Source of the DNA: Ramlibacter tataouinensis
Lineage (GTDB): Bacteria > Pseudomonadota > Gammaproteobacteria > Burkholderiales > Burkholderiaceae_C
Length of the DNA stretch: 64,000 nucleotides
Assembly: GCF_001580455.1 (NCBI RefSeq)
Contig: NZ_CP010951.1
Location: 1,364,001-1,428,000 of the forward strand
Reading direction: 5' to 3'
Shown here: positions 51,115-58,141 of the stretch, in pieces
How positions within the stretch are numbered: position 1 is the stretch's first letter
How the letters are laid out: the number at the start of each line of letters is the position of its first letter
Notes under the pieces: generated by a model
What the model saw: only the letters and a program-made list of their open reading frames with translations
Databases searched by the model: none
Told to the model about the DNA's origin: nothing
Position numbers and translations under genes: made by a program

Positions 51115-52672
51115 GGAAGTTCTCCTGGGCGAGCTTGCCGCCACTGGCTTTGTCGAAGGCGACGCGGATCAGGTCGAGGGTGACGCCGGGCAGGGGTTCG
51201 AAATCGGTCCCAATGACGCCCTGCGGCAGCGAAGCCATCACGTCGTCCGGCGTGGCGAAGCATGAGATGGTCTCGGGCACACCCTTCGGGTTCATCGTGA
51301 GCTGGAAGCGCATCGTGCCGGGCAAGGTGAGCGGCTGGGCGGCGGCGATGCGTGAGTCGCGGGAAAACCGATTGGGGAAGAAGCGGATGACCTTGGCGTT
51401 CTCATCCTGCAGATAGCAGTACACATGCGCATCCTGCGAAGGCGCGAGGGCCAGGCTGATCGACTCGCCGCGGGCAAAGCGCGTCTGCTGCTTCGGGGTC
51501 GTCAGTGACAGTTTCAGGGGCGCCGGTGCCGCAGGCGCAGGAGCGGGCGGCGATCCGGAGGCCGTCACAGCCGGGGGCACCGCGACGTAGCGGGCCGGTT
51601 GCGCCGGGCGCTTGATCTTGGTGTGGTCGGCAGCCAGGAAGGCATAGAAGAAGTCCTCGCTGAGCACGGCCTCGCGGCTGAGGCCGAGCGCGCCGCGGTA
51701 GTTCGAGATCGCCTCGTCGATGGCCGGATTGAATTCGCCGTCGATCGGACCTTCGTAGAACCCGCGGCGACGCAGCTGATTCTGGAAGTAGGCGACCAGC
51801 TCGACGCGCGTCGCCGCCATCGAGTGATACCAGTCGAACACCTCGAGACGCGTTTCCTCGTTCGCCCGGGGATCCGGCACGTTCAGGCAGCTCCAATACG
51901 GCGTTTTCGTCAACTTGCCGACGAGCTCCACCACCGCCAGTTCGACCAGCCCACGCAGCGCCTGCGTCTGGCCCTCCGAGCGCGCCAGGTTCATGCTGTA
52001 GTTGATCCCGAACTTCTCGTACGCGGCATCGCCGGTGAAACCCCTGCCCTGCTTCAGGATCACAACCGAGTTGCGTGAGGTGACGCCCGGCAGCACGGAC
52101 ATGTTGCTGGTGGTCATCACGCTCAGGTCGAGCGCAAGCATGCTGGAGGCCGCATCGCGCGCGACGCCGAGGTTGAGGTAGGGCGAGATGCCGAAGCCGA
52201 GGTCCTTCTGGTTCTTGATCATGTTCTCGTCGAACTGCGACACCGAGCCCTTGATGTCGTACAGCGGGATCGCCTGGTAGACGGCCGCGCTTTGCGCGCT
52301 GGCGAGGTAGCCGATCACGTTGACCGTGTCCTTGCCGAAGGCCACCAGGCGCACCGCGCGGCTGCGCCGCGACATGTCCGACACCGCCGAGATCAGCATG
52401 TCGCGCGTCCCGGCATTCATCTTTTTCGTTTCGTCGGTGATTTCTTCGGTCAGCATGGTCACGTCATGCACGCCGTAGTCGAGCATCAGCGTGTCCATGC
52501 AGCGCAGCGCCTGCGAAAAGCCGGTGATCGAGCGTTGCGGCTTGTCCTCGGGACCCTTGCGGATCTCTGCGGTCTGTTCGACCGTGGGTTGCTTCACTTC
52601 GAGCGTCGAGCAGCCGGCAAGCGTCGCCAGGGCGGCAAGCGCGAGGTGGCGCAGGATATGGGGCGGCTTCAT
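51098..52672 (-). CDS. CsgG-like / peptidoglycan-binding / DUF4384 lipoprotein
   Basis: 524 residues. Lipobox LAGC (Cys about 21). Residues about 30-270 resemble CsgG-type curli-export pore proteins (DLGFGISPYLNLGVARDAASSM, EGQTQALRGLVELAVVELVG). Residues about 285-340 look like a PG_binding_1 domain (LRRRGFYEGPIDGEFNPAID). The C-terminal 390-510 is DUF4384 (DAHVYCYLQDENAKVIRFFP, FQLTMNPKGVPETISCFAT). DUF4384 often accompanies CsgG-like or caspase/kinase genes. Likely an outer-membrane complex component. Central gene of the leftward envelope operon; the CsgG match is moderate. Confidence 0.78.
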   Translation of the reverse strand: MKPPHILRHLALAALATLAGCSTLEVKQPTVEQTAEIRKGPEDKPQRSITGFSQALRCMDTLMLDYGVHDVTMLTEEITDETKKMNAGTRDMLISAVSDMSRRSRAVRLVAFGKDTVNVIGYLASAQSAAVYQAIPLYDIKGSVSQFDENMIKNQKDLGFGISPYLNLGVARDAASSMLALDLSVMTTSNMSVLPGVTSRNSVVILKQGRGFTGDAAYEKFGINYSMNLARSEGQTQALRGLVELAVVELVGKLTKTPYWSCLNVPDPRANEETRLEVFDWYHSMAATRVELVAYFQNQLRRRGFYEGPIDGEFNPAIDEAISNYRGALGLSREAVLSEDFFYAFLAADHTKIKRPAQPARYVAVPPAVTASGSPPAPAPAAPAPLKLSLTTPKQQTRFARGESISLALAPSQDAHVYCYLQDENAKVIRFFPNRFSRDSRIAAAQPLTLPGTMRFQLTMNPKGVPETISCFATPDDVMASLPQGVIGTDFEPLPGVTLDLIRVAFDKASGGKLAQENFRAQAK

Positions 52673-52707
52673 GGGATCTCCGGTTTCGTGGGAATGCGAC
52701 GCTCAGC

Positions 52708-53052
52708 TCAGCGGCAACCGCCCTGGCCGACGATGTTGATGGCATTGGGAGCGAACACGAACACGTCGCGCGGCGGTGCGTTGGCGGCTCCGCGCTCGCC
52801 GGTGTCGACGTTGCCGATGTTCTGGCTGCCGCAGTTGCTCTCGTCCAGGGACTTGCCGCTTAGACCGAGAGCCTTTTCCTGTGCCTCCATCTTGCGCTGC
52901 AGGGCCGCGCTGCGGACTTTCTCCTTCGCGATCCTCGCGCGGAACGACGCGTCGAGGTCGATCAGTTCCTGGCCCGCGAATGCGTGGACGCTGCCGGTCA
53001 GGTTGATGGCAACGAGGACGAAGCGGCATGTGCGGGCGAGCGTTGAGTTCAT
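52708..53052 (-). CDS. small exported protein, 114 aa, C-terminal Cys pair
   Basis: Signal peptide (FVLVAINLTGSVHAFAG), a charged helix (RARIAKEKVRSAALQRKMEAQEKALG shortened here to its ends), and a C-terminal segment with NCGSQNIGNVDTG and INIVGQGGC, whose two Cys could form a disulfide. No family recognised. GGAGA lies before ATG 53052 and a TTGAACC-N16-CAACCCATGG promoter lies 36 bp upstream. It leads the operon containing the CsgG-like lipoprotein 35 bp downstream, so it may be that complex's small partner. Confidence 0.75.
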   Translation of the reverse strand: MNSTLARTCRFVLVAINLTGSVHAFAGQELIDLDASFRARIAKEKVRSAALQRKMEAQEKALGLSGKSLDESNCGSQNIGNVDTGERGAANAPPRDVFVFAPNAINIVGQGGCR

Positions 53053-53088
53053 GGCGTGTCTCCGGTGGCGGGCTGGTTTGCCGGCGCT

Positions 53089-53121
53089 CCATGGGTTGCG
53101 GCGGATGGGGAAATGGTTCAA
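53089..53121 (-). promoter_or_regulatory. putative ECF-sigma promoter of the 114-aa exported protein operon
   Basis: Minus strand: TTGAACC (53121-53115), 16 nt, CAACCCATGG (53098-53089), ending 36 bp before the start codon. Identical blocks and spacing to the sites at 53746 and 57601. Confidence 0.78.
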
Positions 53122-53215
53122 GCGGATTTGCAGTCGCAGCGGCGCTCGGGGCCACGCCAACCATGAAAAAGACCCGCCTGGGCGGGCGGGTCGGGTGGCG
53201 GGGGAGCTATCGTTC

Positions 53216-53683
53216 TTACCGGGCAACGCCGATACGTTGGGTGGCGTCGGAATTGAAGCCGGCCGCGGTGTTGCTGGCGTTATTGGCAATGACCGTCGCG
53301 TTCGTCAGCCTGCCGTTGCCTTCTGCGCCGCCGATCTGCTGGATTGCCGTGGCCCCGAGGCCTGCTGCGAGGTTGCGTGCGCCGTTGGCGACCACCGTTG
53401 AGTTCTGGACGACGCCATTGCCCCTGGCGAAGCCCACTTCCTGCACGGCGGTGCTGCTGATGCCGGCGGCGGTGTTCGATACGTTGTTGGCGGTCACGCT
53501 GCCGCCGAGGAGCCGGCCTTGTTGCTCGGCCAAGCCGATGTTCTGGCGCGCCGTGGACGAGATGCCGGCCGACGTGTTGGAGGCGCCGGAGGAGTTCACC
53601 GTGGTGCCCAGGATTTCGCCGGCGAATGCGCCAGTGAAGGCGAGACCGAGGGCGAGGACGAGGGAAGCATTGCGGACTTTCAT
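53216..53683 (-). CDS. exported protein of four 34-residue tandem repeats (curlin-like)
   Basis: 155 residues: signal peptide (ASLVLALGLAFTGAFA, about 1-21) then four repeats with an exact period of 34. Key positions line up at N36/70/104/138, G40/74/108/142, Q47/81/115/149 and G50/84/118/152, on the pattern N-x-[SA]-A-G-x4-A-x-Q-x-[IV]-G. Composition is rich in N, G, A, T, S, Q with few charges, as in curlin or other beta-solenoid fibre proteins. No named family recognised. AGGAG before ATG 53683 and an ECF-type promoter 62 bp upstream. The nearby CsgG-like lipoprotein is a candidate exporter. Confidence 0.82.
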   Translation of the reverse strand: MKVRNASLVLALGLAFTGAFAGEILGTTVNSSGASNTSAGISSTARQNIGLAEQQGRLLGGSVTANNVSNTAAGISSTAVQEVGFARGNGVVQNSTVVANGARNLAAGLGATAIQQIGGAEGNGRLTNATVIANNASNTAAGFNSDATQRIGVAR

Positions 53684-53745
53684 GTTGATCTCCTGAGAGT
53701 GGTGGTTGGGAGGGAGTGGAGGCTTGCAAATGCTTGCCTTCCGCT

Positions 53746-53778
53746 CCATGGGTTGCGGCCACTCCCGAATCGGTTCAA
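53746..53778 (-). promoter_or_regulatory. putative ECF-sigma promoter of the repeat protein gene
   Basis: Minus strand: TTGAACC (53778-53772), 16 nt, CAACCCATGG (53755-53746). Lies in the divergent region shared with the plus-strand alpha/beta hydrolase gene. Confidence 0.78.
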
Positions 53779-53921
53779 ACGATCGACGGCTGCTGCGCAG
53801 GAGGCTGTTTGGTTTGCACGAGGTTTGCCGGCGGGCGCATAGTGAGGGATGCCGGCGGCTGTGCCTGAGCTTGGCGGGAGCTGAGTTCGACCCACCTGGG
53901 CGCCGGCGTGGAAACACCCCC

Positions 53922-54881
53922 ATGTTCGACAGTGCGCCGCCTGAACCACCTTCGCGTCCGCCGCGGCTCACCGGCCTGCGCGGCGTCTGGGTCGCGTTGC
54001 GAAACCTGGGGCTGGCGGGCGGGGCCGCTCCTACAGCCGGCGACTACGACAGCTTCACCGCCAGCGATGGGCAGGTGGTTCCCGTCTGCGTGCTGGGCCA
54101 CGGCCCGCCGCTGGTGCTGGTGCATGGCGTCGGCTGCTCGCATCGCGACTGGTTGCCGGTGGCGCGGCGGCTGGCGCGGCGCCATTGCGTGCTGGCCTGG
54201 GACGCACGCGGTCATGGCCGCTGCCGCCCGGTACTCGGCTCCATCACGCTGGAGCGGCTGGCTCGTGACCTGGCCGAGATGCTGGACCACTTCGGGCTGG
54301 AGCGGCCGGTGCTGGTCGGACACTCCATGGGCGCCCTCATACTGATGCAATACCTGCAGTCGAATGGCACGCAGCGCGTGGCGGCAGTGACACTGGTCGA
54401 CCAGTCGCCGCGCATCGTGACCGACGACAGCTGGCGCCTCGGCTTGTTCGGCGGCTGCAGCGCGGCGATGCTGTCGGGGCTGATCGCGGGTGCGCGACAG
54501 GACTTGGCCGAGACGCTGCTGAACGAGGTCGGCGCGCTCGGGGGCGCCTGGCTGCGCAAGCAGCTCAGTGTCGAAAAAGCGCTCGGCCGCATGCTGCGGC
54601 GGCGCCTGAGCCGCATCGACGTCCGGCCGCTGCTGGATCTCGCCGAGTCGATGGCCCAGGCGGACTTCCGCGCTTCGCTGTCACGCCTGGACGCCCCGCT
54701 GCTGGTGGTGCTGGGGGCGCGCAGTCCGCACTACGCCGGCGTGCCGCTCGATGCCTGGTACCGCGACACGGTGAAGCACGCGCAGATCTCGATCTACCCG
54801 CGTGGCGGCCATTCACCCCATGTGAGCGAGCCGCTTCGCTTCGCGCGCGAACTGCAGCGATTCATCGACGACCATGCATGA
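53922..54881 (+). CDS. alpha/beta hydrolase
   Basis: 319 residues. Oxyanion-hole LVHGVGCSHRDWLPVARRL, nucleophile elbow VLVGHSMGALI (Ser), acid candidate in LVVLGARSPHYAG, and catalytic His in YPRGGHSPHVSEP. No signal peptide. ATG 53922 is taken because the frame upstream has no conserved sequence. Substrate unknown. It is the only plus-strand gene within the ECF-linked region and reads away from the repeat-protein gene. Confidence 0.88.
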   Translation: MFDSAPPEPPSRPPRLTGLRGVWVALRNLGLAGGAAPTAGDYDSFTASDGQVVPVCVLGHGPPLVLVHGVGCSHRDWLPVARRLARRHCVLAWDARGHGRCRPVLGSITLERLARDLAEMLDHFGLERPVLVGHSMGALILMQYLQSNGTQRVAAVTLVDQSPRIVTDDSWRLGLFGGCSAAMLSGLIAGARQDLAETLLNEVGALGGAWLRKQLSVEKALGRMLRRRLSRIDVRPLLDLAESMAQADFRASLSRLDAPLLVVLGARSPHYAGVPLDAWYRDTVKHAQISIYPRGGHSPHVSEPLRFARELQRFIDDHA

Positions 54882-54887
54882 ACGCTG

Positions 54888-54990
54888 CTCCCTCCCCCGC
54901 CGGGGGAGGGCTGGGGTGGGGGCGCTGCGGCCGAATTGAAAGCTCCGAGCGCCCCCATCCCGACCTTCCCCCGGGAAGGGGAAGGAGAAG
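54888..54990. repeat. composite palindromic intergenic repeat
   Basis: CCCTCCCCCG-C-CGGGGGAGGG (54890-54910) forms a 10-bp hairpin. GGGGTGGGGGCGCT (about 54912-54925) pairs imperfectly with AGCGCCCCCATCCC (about 54948-54961), and CCTTCCC/GGGAAGG forms a third hairpin. The C/G block is of a type widespread between genes in proteobacteria. It separates two convergent genes and may act as a bidirectional terminator. Confidence 0.6.
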
Positions 54991-54993
54991 GGA

Positions 54994-55821
54994 CTATCCG
55001 CAACGCCCCTGATCGTCCGGCTTGAAGCAGAAGTTGGCCGTGAGGCTCGATGATTCCCAGGGCACCTGCACGCGACCCGTGTCGTCGGCCACCGCGATGC
55101 GCACCCGCTTGAAGAGTTGCTCGATCTGCAAGCCCGGCGTCGGCATGTTGGCCAGCAGGTGACGCGTATAGACGCTGTGCTCGCCGCTGGAGCCGTCCAG
55201 CGCCACGCCGTTGGGCGCGGTCGAAAAGGCCACCAGGGTGCCCACCGGCGCGTCGAGCGTCGCCAGGCCACTCGGCGTCGCCCCGCGGAACTTCAGCCGC
55301 CGCCCGTCCGGGCCGACGATGACGCCGCCGGCGAACGGGTTCACCCGGCAGGCGTCGAGCACCACGATGTTGGTGCCAGTGCGGATGGCGCTCAGCCGAT
55401 CGACGAACTCACCGACGTCGGCGCTCTGCCGCTGGATGTCCTCTTCGGACTTCGGGTCGGCATCGACCGGCACCAGGTAGTTGCGGCCCTTCACCTGCAC
55501 GCCGTGGCCGGCGTAGAAGAGCATGCGAACCGAGGCCTTCGGCGCGCGCAGCGAAAACTCGCGCAGCGATTCGATCAGTTCCTTGAGCCGCGTGTTCTGG
55601 CGCAGGGTGACCTCGTAGCCCAGGCCGCGCAACGCCGTCGCAACGGCGTTGGCATCGCTTGTCGGGTTCTTCAGCGGGGCCGCGCGATACGCGCCGTTGC
55701 CGATGACCAGGGCGATGCGGGATCCGGTGCCCTCGGCCTTGACCGGCGCGCCGATGGCGGGTGCGACCGGCAGGGCCGCCGCGCCCAGTGCGCACAGCAG
55801 CGTTCGACGGTTCAGCAGCAT
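54994..55821 (-). CDS. caspase family (peptidase C14) protein
   Basis: 275 residues: N-terminal signal (LLCALGAAALPVAPAIGA) and one caspase p20 domain with RIALVIGNGAYRAAPLKNP, catalytic His in LFYAGHGVQVKGRNYLVP and Cys in IVVLDACRVNPF. The C-terminal HSVYTRHLL and VQVPWESSSL segments are typical. It begins 4 bp after the anti-sigma gene and so belongs to the sigma/anti-sigma unit. It may cleave the anti-sigma or an envelope substrate; this is inference. Unlike the caspase at 48 kb it carries no TssJ domain. Confidence 0.88.
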   Translation of the reverse strand: MLLNRRTLLCALGAAALPVAPAIGAPVKAEGTGSRIALVIGNGAYRAAPLKNPTSDANAVATALRGLGYEVTLRQNTRLKELIESLREFSLRAPKASVRMLFYAGHGVQVKGRNYLVPVDADPKSEEDIQRQSADVGEFVDRLSAIRTGTNIVVLDACRVNPFAGGVIVGPDGRRLKFRGATPSGLATLDAPVGTLVAFSTAPNGVALDGSSGEHSVYTRHLLANMPTPGLQIEQLFKRVRIAVADDTGRVQVPWESSSLTANFCFKPDDQGRCG

Positions 55822-55825
55822 GGCG

Positions 55826-56443
55826 CTACTCCCGCGGAGGCACGCCGGGGGCCAGCGAGGCGGCCTGGACGATGGGCGCGGCTTGCACCTTGGCAAGCGC
55901 CGCGCCCTCGCTGCCGGCCGGCACACGCAGGTAGTAGTCGCCGAGCTGGCCGGGGCCGCCGGCCAATTCGCCGCGAACCTGGACCATCAGCATGCGGATG
56001 TCGGTCTCCTTGGCTTCGGGCGTGAAGTTGACCTTGAGCATCGGCCCCTCTTCGACGCGAACCGCGCGCAGCGCGCGGATTTCGTCGGCGTTCTCGCGGA
56101 CGTCACCCAGCAGGTTCACGATGACGCCACCTTGCACCGCCACGATGGCCAGCGCGGCGATGGCGTAGCTCGGGCGCAGCCCGAGGTTGCCGAAGAAGGC
56201 GCCGATGCGTTCGCCCAGGGTCGGACGGTCGCCCTGGATCAGGCGCATGGTGCGGGCCAGGCCGATCGTCGCGGGCACGGCCGGGGCGTTCTCCTGCACG
56301 CGCTGCTGGAGCGAGCGGTACCACTCCAGCTCGCTGCGCGACTCGGGATGCTGTTCCAGGTAGGTCTCGACGAAGGCGCGGTCCTCGGCTTCCAGCGAAC
56401 CGTTGACATACCAGGGAAGCAGCTCTTCGAAACGTTCTTTCAT
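55826..56443 (-). CDS. anti-sigma factor, zinc-less
   Basis: 205 residues. The N-terminal anti-sigma-type domain (RFEELLPWYVNGSLEAEDRAF, YLEQHPES) lacks the HxxxCxxC zinc motif of classical ZAS proteins. A single helix at about 93-112 (SYAIAALAIVAVQGGVIVNLL) crosses the inner membrane and about 90 residues lie in the periplasm (VDFTPEA-type, MLMVQVRGELAGGPGQLGDYYLRVP). AGAGG precedes the ATG. It follows the ECF sigma gene and has its own copy of the putative ECF promoter, implying negative feedback. Confidence 0.83.
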   Translation of the reverse strand: MKERFEELLPWYVNGSLEAEDRAFVETYLEQHPESRSELEWYRSLQQRVQENAPAVPATIGLARTMRLIQGDRPTLGERIGAFFGNLGLRPSYAIAALAIVAVQGGVIVNLLGDVRENADEIRALRAVRVEEGPMLKVNFTPEAKETDIRMLMVQVRGELAGGPGQLGDYYLRVPAGSEGAALAKVQAAPIVQAASLAPGVPPRE

Positions 56444-56486
56444 GATGCCTCTGCCATTTAGCTGTACGGGACATTGCCCATATCGG

Positions 56487-56519
56487 CCTTGTGTTGCGTG
56501 AGGCCGGCGAACGGTTCAA
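56487..56519 (-). promoter_or_regulatory. putative ECF-sigma promoter of the anti-sigma/caspase genes
   Basis: Minus strand: TTGAACC (56519-56513), 16 nt, CAACACAAGG (56496-56487), a variant of CAACCCATGG. It lies between the sigma and anti-sigma genes, 43 bp before the anti-sigma start. Confidence 0.65.
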
Positions 56520-56551
56520 AGAATTTTTGCACGCTGGTCTCCCCCAACCCA

Positions 56552-57148
56552 TCAGGATGCCAGCGCGCCTTTGGCGTCCGGCGCGGACCCCTCGCGGCGC
56601 AGCAGAGCCTGCAGGCAATTCTTGATCTTCTGGCGGGCATGGAACAGGCGCGTCTTGACGGTTCCCTCGGGACAGTTCTGCACCTGCGCTACCTCAGCCA
56701 CGCCCATGCCCTCGTAGAACACCAGGTGCAGGCATTCCCGATGCTCTTCCGACAACTTGCCCATGCAGTGCGCGACGCCCTCGCGCCGCTGCTTGTCTGC
56801 CAGCTCGGCATAACCGTCGGGGGAGTCCGAGGGGGTGGTCTCGGCGATGTCCTCGAGGCCGTCGTGCAACTCGTCCGGCCGGCGCGCGCGGTGAACCATC
56901 AGCGCCTTCCTGCGCGCGATGCCGATGAGCCAGGTGGAAAACTTCGATTCGCCGCGGAAGCGCAGGGGGAAGCGCCAGACCTCGTAAAAAGTGTCCGCCA
57001 CGACTTCTTCGGACCGCGCATGGTCGTTCAGCATGTTGAGCACGTAGGCGTAGACCTTTCGGCTGAACGCCTTGTACAGCTGACGAAACGCTGCCTGGTC
57101 TTCTCGACCGATGCGCACGAGCAGCTGATTGACCTCGTCGTTGTCCAT
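56552..57148 (-). CDS. ECF-type RNA polymerase sigma factor
   Basis: 198 residues. Sigma2 region (about 20-85: FRQLYKAFSRKVYAYVLNML, FSTWLIGIARRKAL) and sigma4 region (about 130-185: MGVAEVAQVQNCPEGTVKTR, LFHARQKIKNCL), joined by an acidic linker without sigma3, as in ECF factors. ATG 57148 (MDNDEVNQLL) is preferred to an in-frame ATG at 57184. The five TTGAACC-N16-CAACCCA sites around it are probably its targets. Its own upstream region lacks that motif, so its transcription is likely independent. Confidence 0.92.
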   Translation of the reverse strand: MDNDEVNQLLVRIGREDQAAFRQLYKAFSRKVYAYVLNMLNDHARSEEVVADTFYEVWRFPLRFRGESKFSTWLIGIARRKALMVHRARRPDELHDGLEDIAETTPSDSPDGYAELADKQRREGVAHCMGKLSEEHRECLHLVFYEGMGVAEVAQVQNCPEGTVKTRLFHARQKIKNCLQALLRREGSAPDAKGALAS

Positions 57149-57311
57149 GCGGCGGTGGCTGTGCGGTGGCTGTGAAGCATACAACCTAAGCTCGAAATTT
57201 GCTCGGCCGAGCTTCGCAACGTTTTAGTCAGGGAACCGAAAAGTGCCAGCCAGAGCGCCGGGCGGCGAGACAGACCTCGAGCCCGGCGATGGGCCGGCAG
57301 ATGGGCTCACG

Positions 57312-57548
57312 TCAATACGGGAACGTCGGCGGGATCGGCGGACGCGGACGCGGGTACGGCAGCGGATAGGGCTTCGGCGGCGGCGGCAGGGGCTTGAGCA
57401 TGGTCGCATCCGTCGCATGGGCGAGGAGCGGCTGGATGACAGCACCGCTCTGCGCCTGGATCAATGCGGCGTTGTCCTCGCTGGCCATGGCAGCGCCGAA
57501 GGCCAGGGCAAGGGCGATGGTGATATGGGCTTTGCGGGCGACTTGCAT
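57312..57548 (-). CDS. small exported Pro-rich protein, 78 aa
   Basis: Signal peptide (ITIALALAFGAAMA), a short mature part (SEDNAALIQAQSGAVIQPLL) and a Pro/Tyr/Arg tail (LPPPPKPYPLPYPRPRPPIP). AGGAG stands before ATG 57548 and a TTGAACC-N16-CAACCCATGG promoter is 53 bp upstream. No family recognised. Its signal and ribosome-site layout closely parallels the repeat protein at 53.2-53.7 kb. Confidence 0.72.
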   Translation of the reverse strand: MQVARKAHITIALALAFGAAMASEDNAALIQAQSGAVIQPLLAHATDATMLKPLPPPPKPYPLPYPRPRPPIPPTFPY

Positions 57549-57600
57549 GATGTTCTCCTGGGAGTGAGCGCGTGGGGCTTGCGGGATGCTCGCCCTCCGC

Positions 57601-57633
57601 CCATGGGTTGCCCCCAGTGAAGAATCGGTTCAA
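57601..57633 (-). promoter_or_regulatory. putative ECF-sigma promoter of the Pro-rich small protein
   Basis: Minus strand: TTGAACC (57633-57627), 16 nt, CAACCCATGG (57610-57601). Matches the sites at 53089 and 53746 in both blocks and in the following G/A-rich bases. Confidence 0.78.
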
Positions 57634-58141
57634 TGCAGCCGGGAGAGGCTGCATGAACTCCCCCAAGTCCGATTTCATCCGCCGCTTGCCCGCGCTGGCC
57701 GCGCCGGCCAGCAAGGCCGGTGAGCCTTGCACGATCATTCAGGACCTACGCACGGCGCGCCCACCCGGCAGAAGCGACAGCACGCGCGCGCGGAAGGCGC
57801 AGCCGCTTCCGCGCTGCGCATGCCTGTGCTTATATCAGCCGCGCGGGTCCGCAGTTGTTCGAGGACCGGCGCAAAAGTATCGGCCCCGCTCAAAGCTCTA
57901 GCAATTGTTTTCTCATCAGCAGGCGGAGCTGCGCCGACATTGGGAAGAACATCGCGGCGCTGGAGGCCTATTGCGGTCCAACTCGCCGTGAACGCGCGGG
58001 AAAGAGCGGGCCGCGCGAGGGCGCCACTCACTGGAACTCGCCGGGTCGCACGGTTAAGGTTTGCGACGAATGAGGCGAAAGCGTTCTGACATCCACCGTT
58101 TTGCGCCACAACAATGAACGCATCGGAACAAGGAGCGCAGC
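57634..58141. other. intergenic region, no supported gene
   Basis: About 500 bp. Several short overlapping frames exist on both strands, but none has a ribosome site plus recognisable protein character. AAGGAG before 58142 belongs to the next gene. Confidence 0.4.

Noticed and set aside
57181..57260. A sixth ECF promoter upstream of the sigma gene itself
   Set aside because: The region has GGTTCC-like sequence on the minus strand but neither TTGAACC nor CAACCCA at 16-nt spacing.
57735..58109. Overlapping frames of 110-125 codons on both strands before the Pro-Ala lipoprotein
   Set aside because: No ribosome sites and mutually overlapping with skewed composition. None is supportable as a gene.
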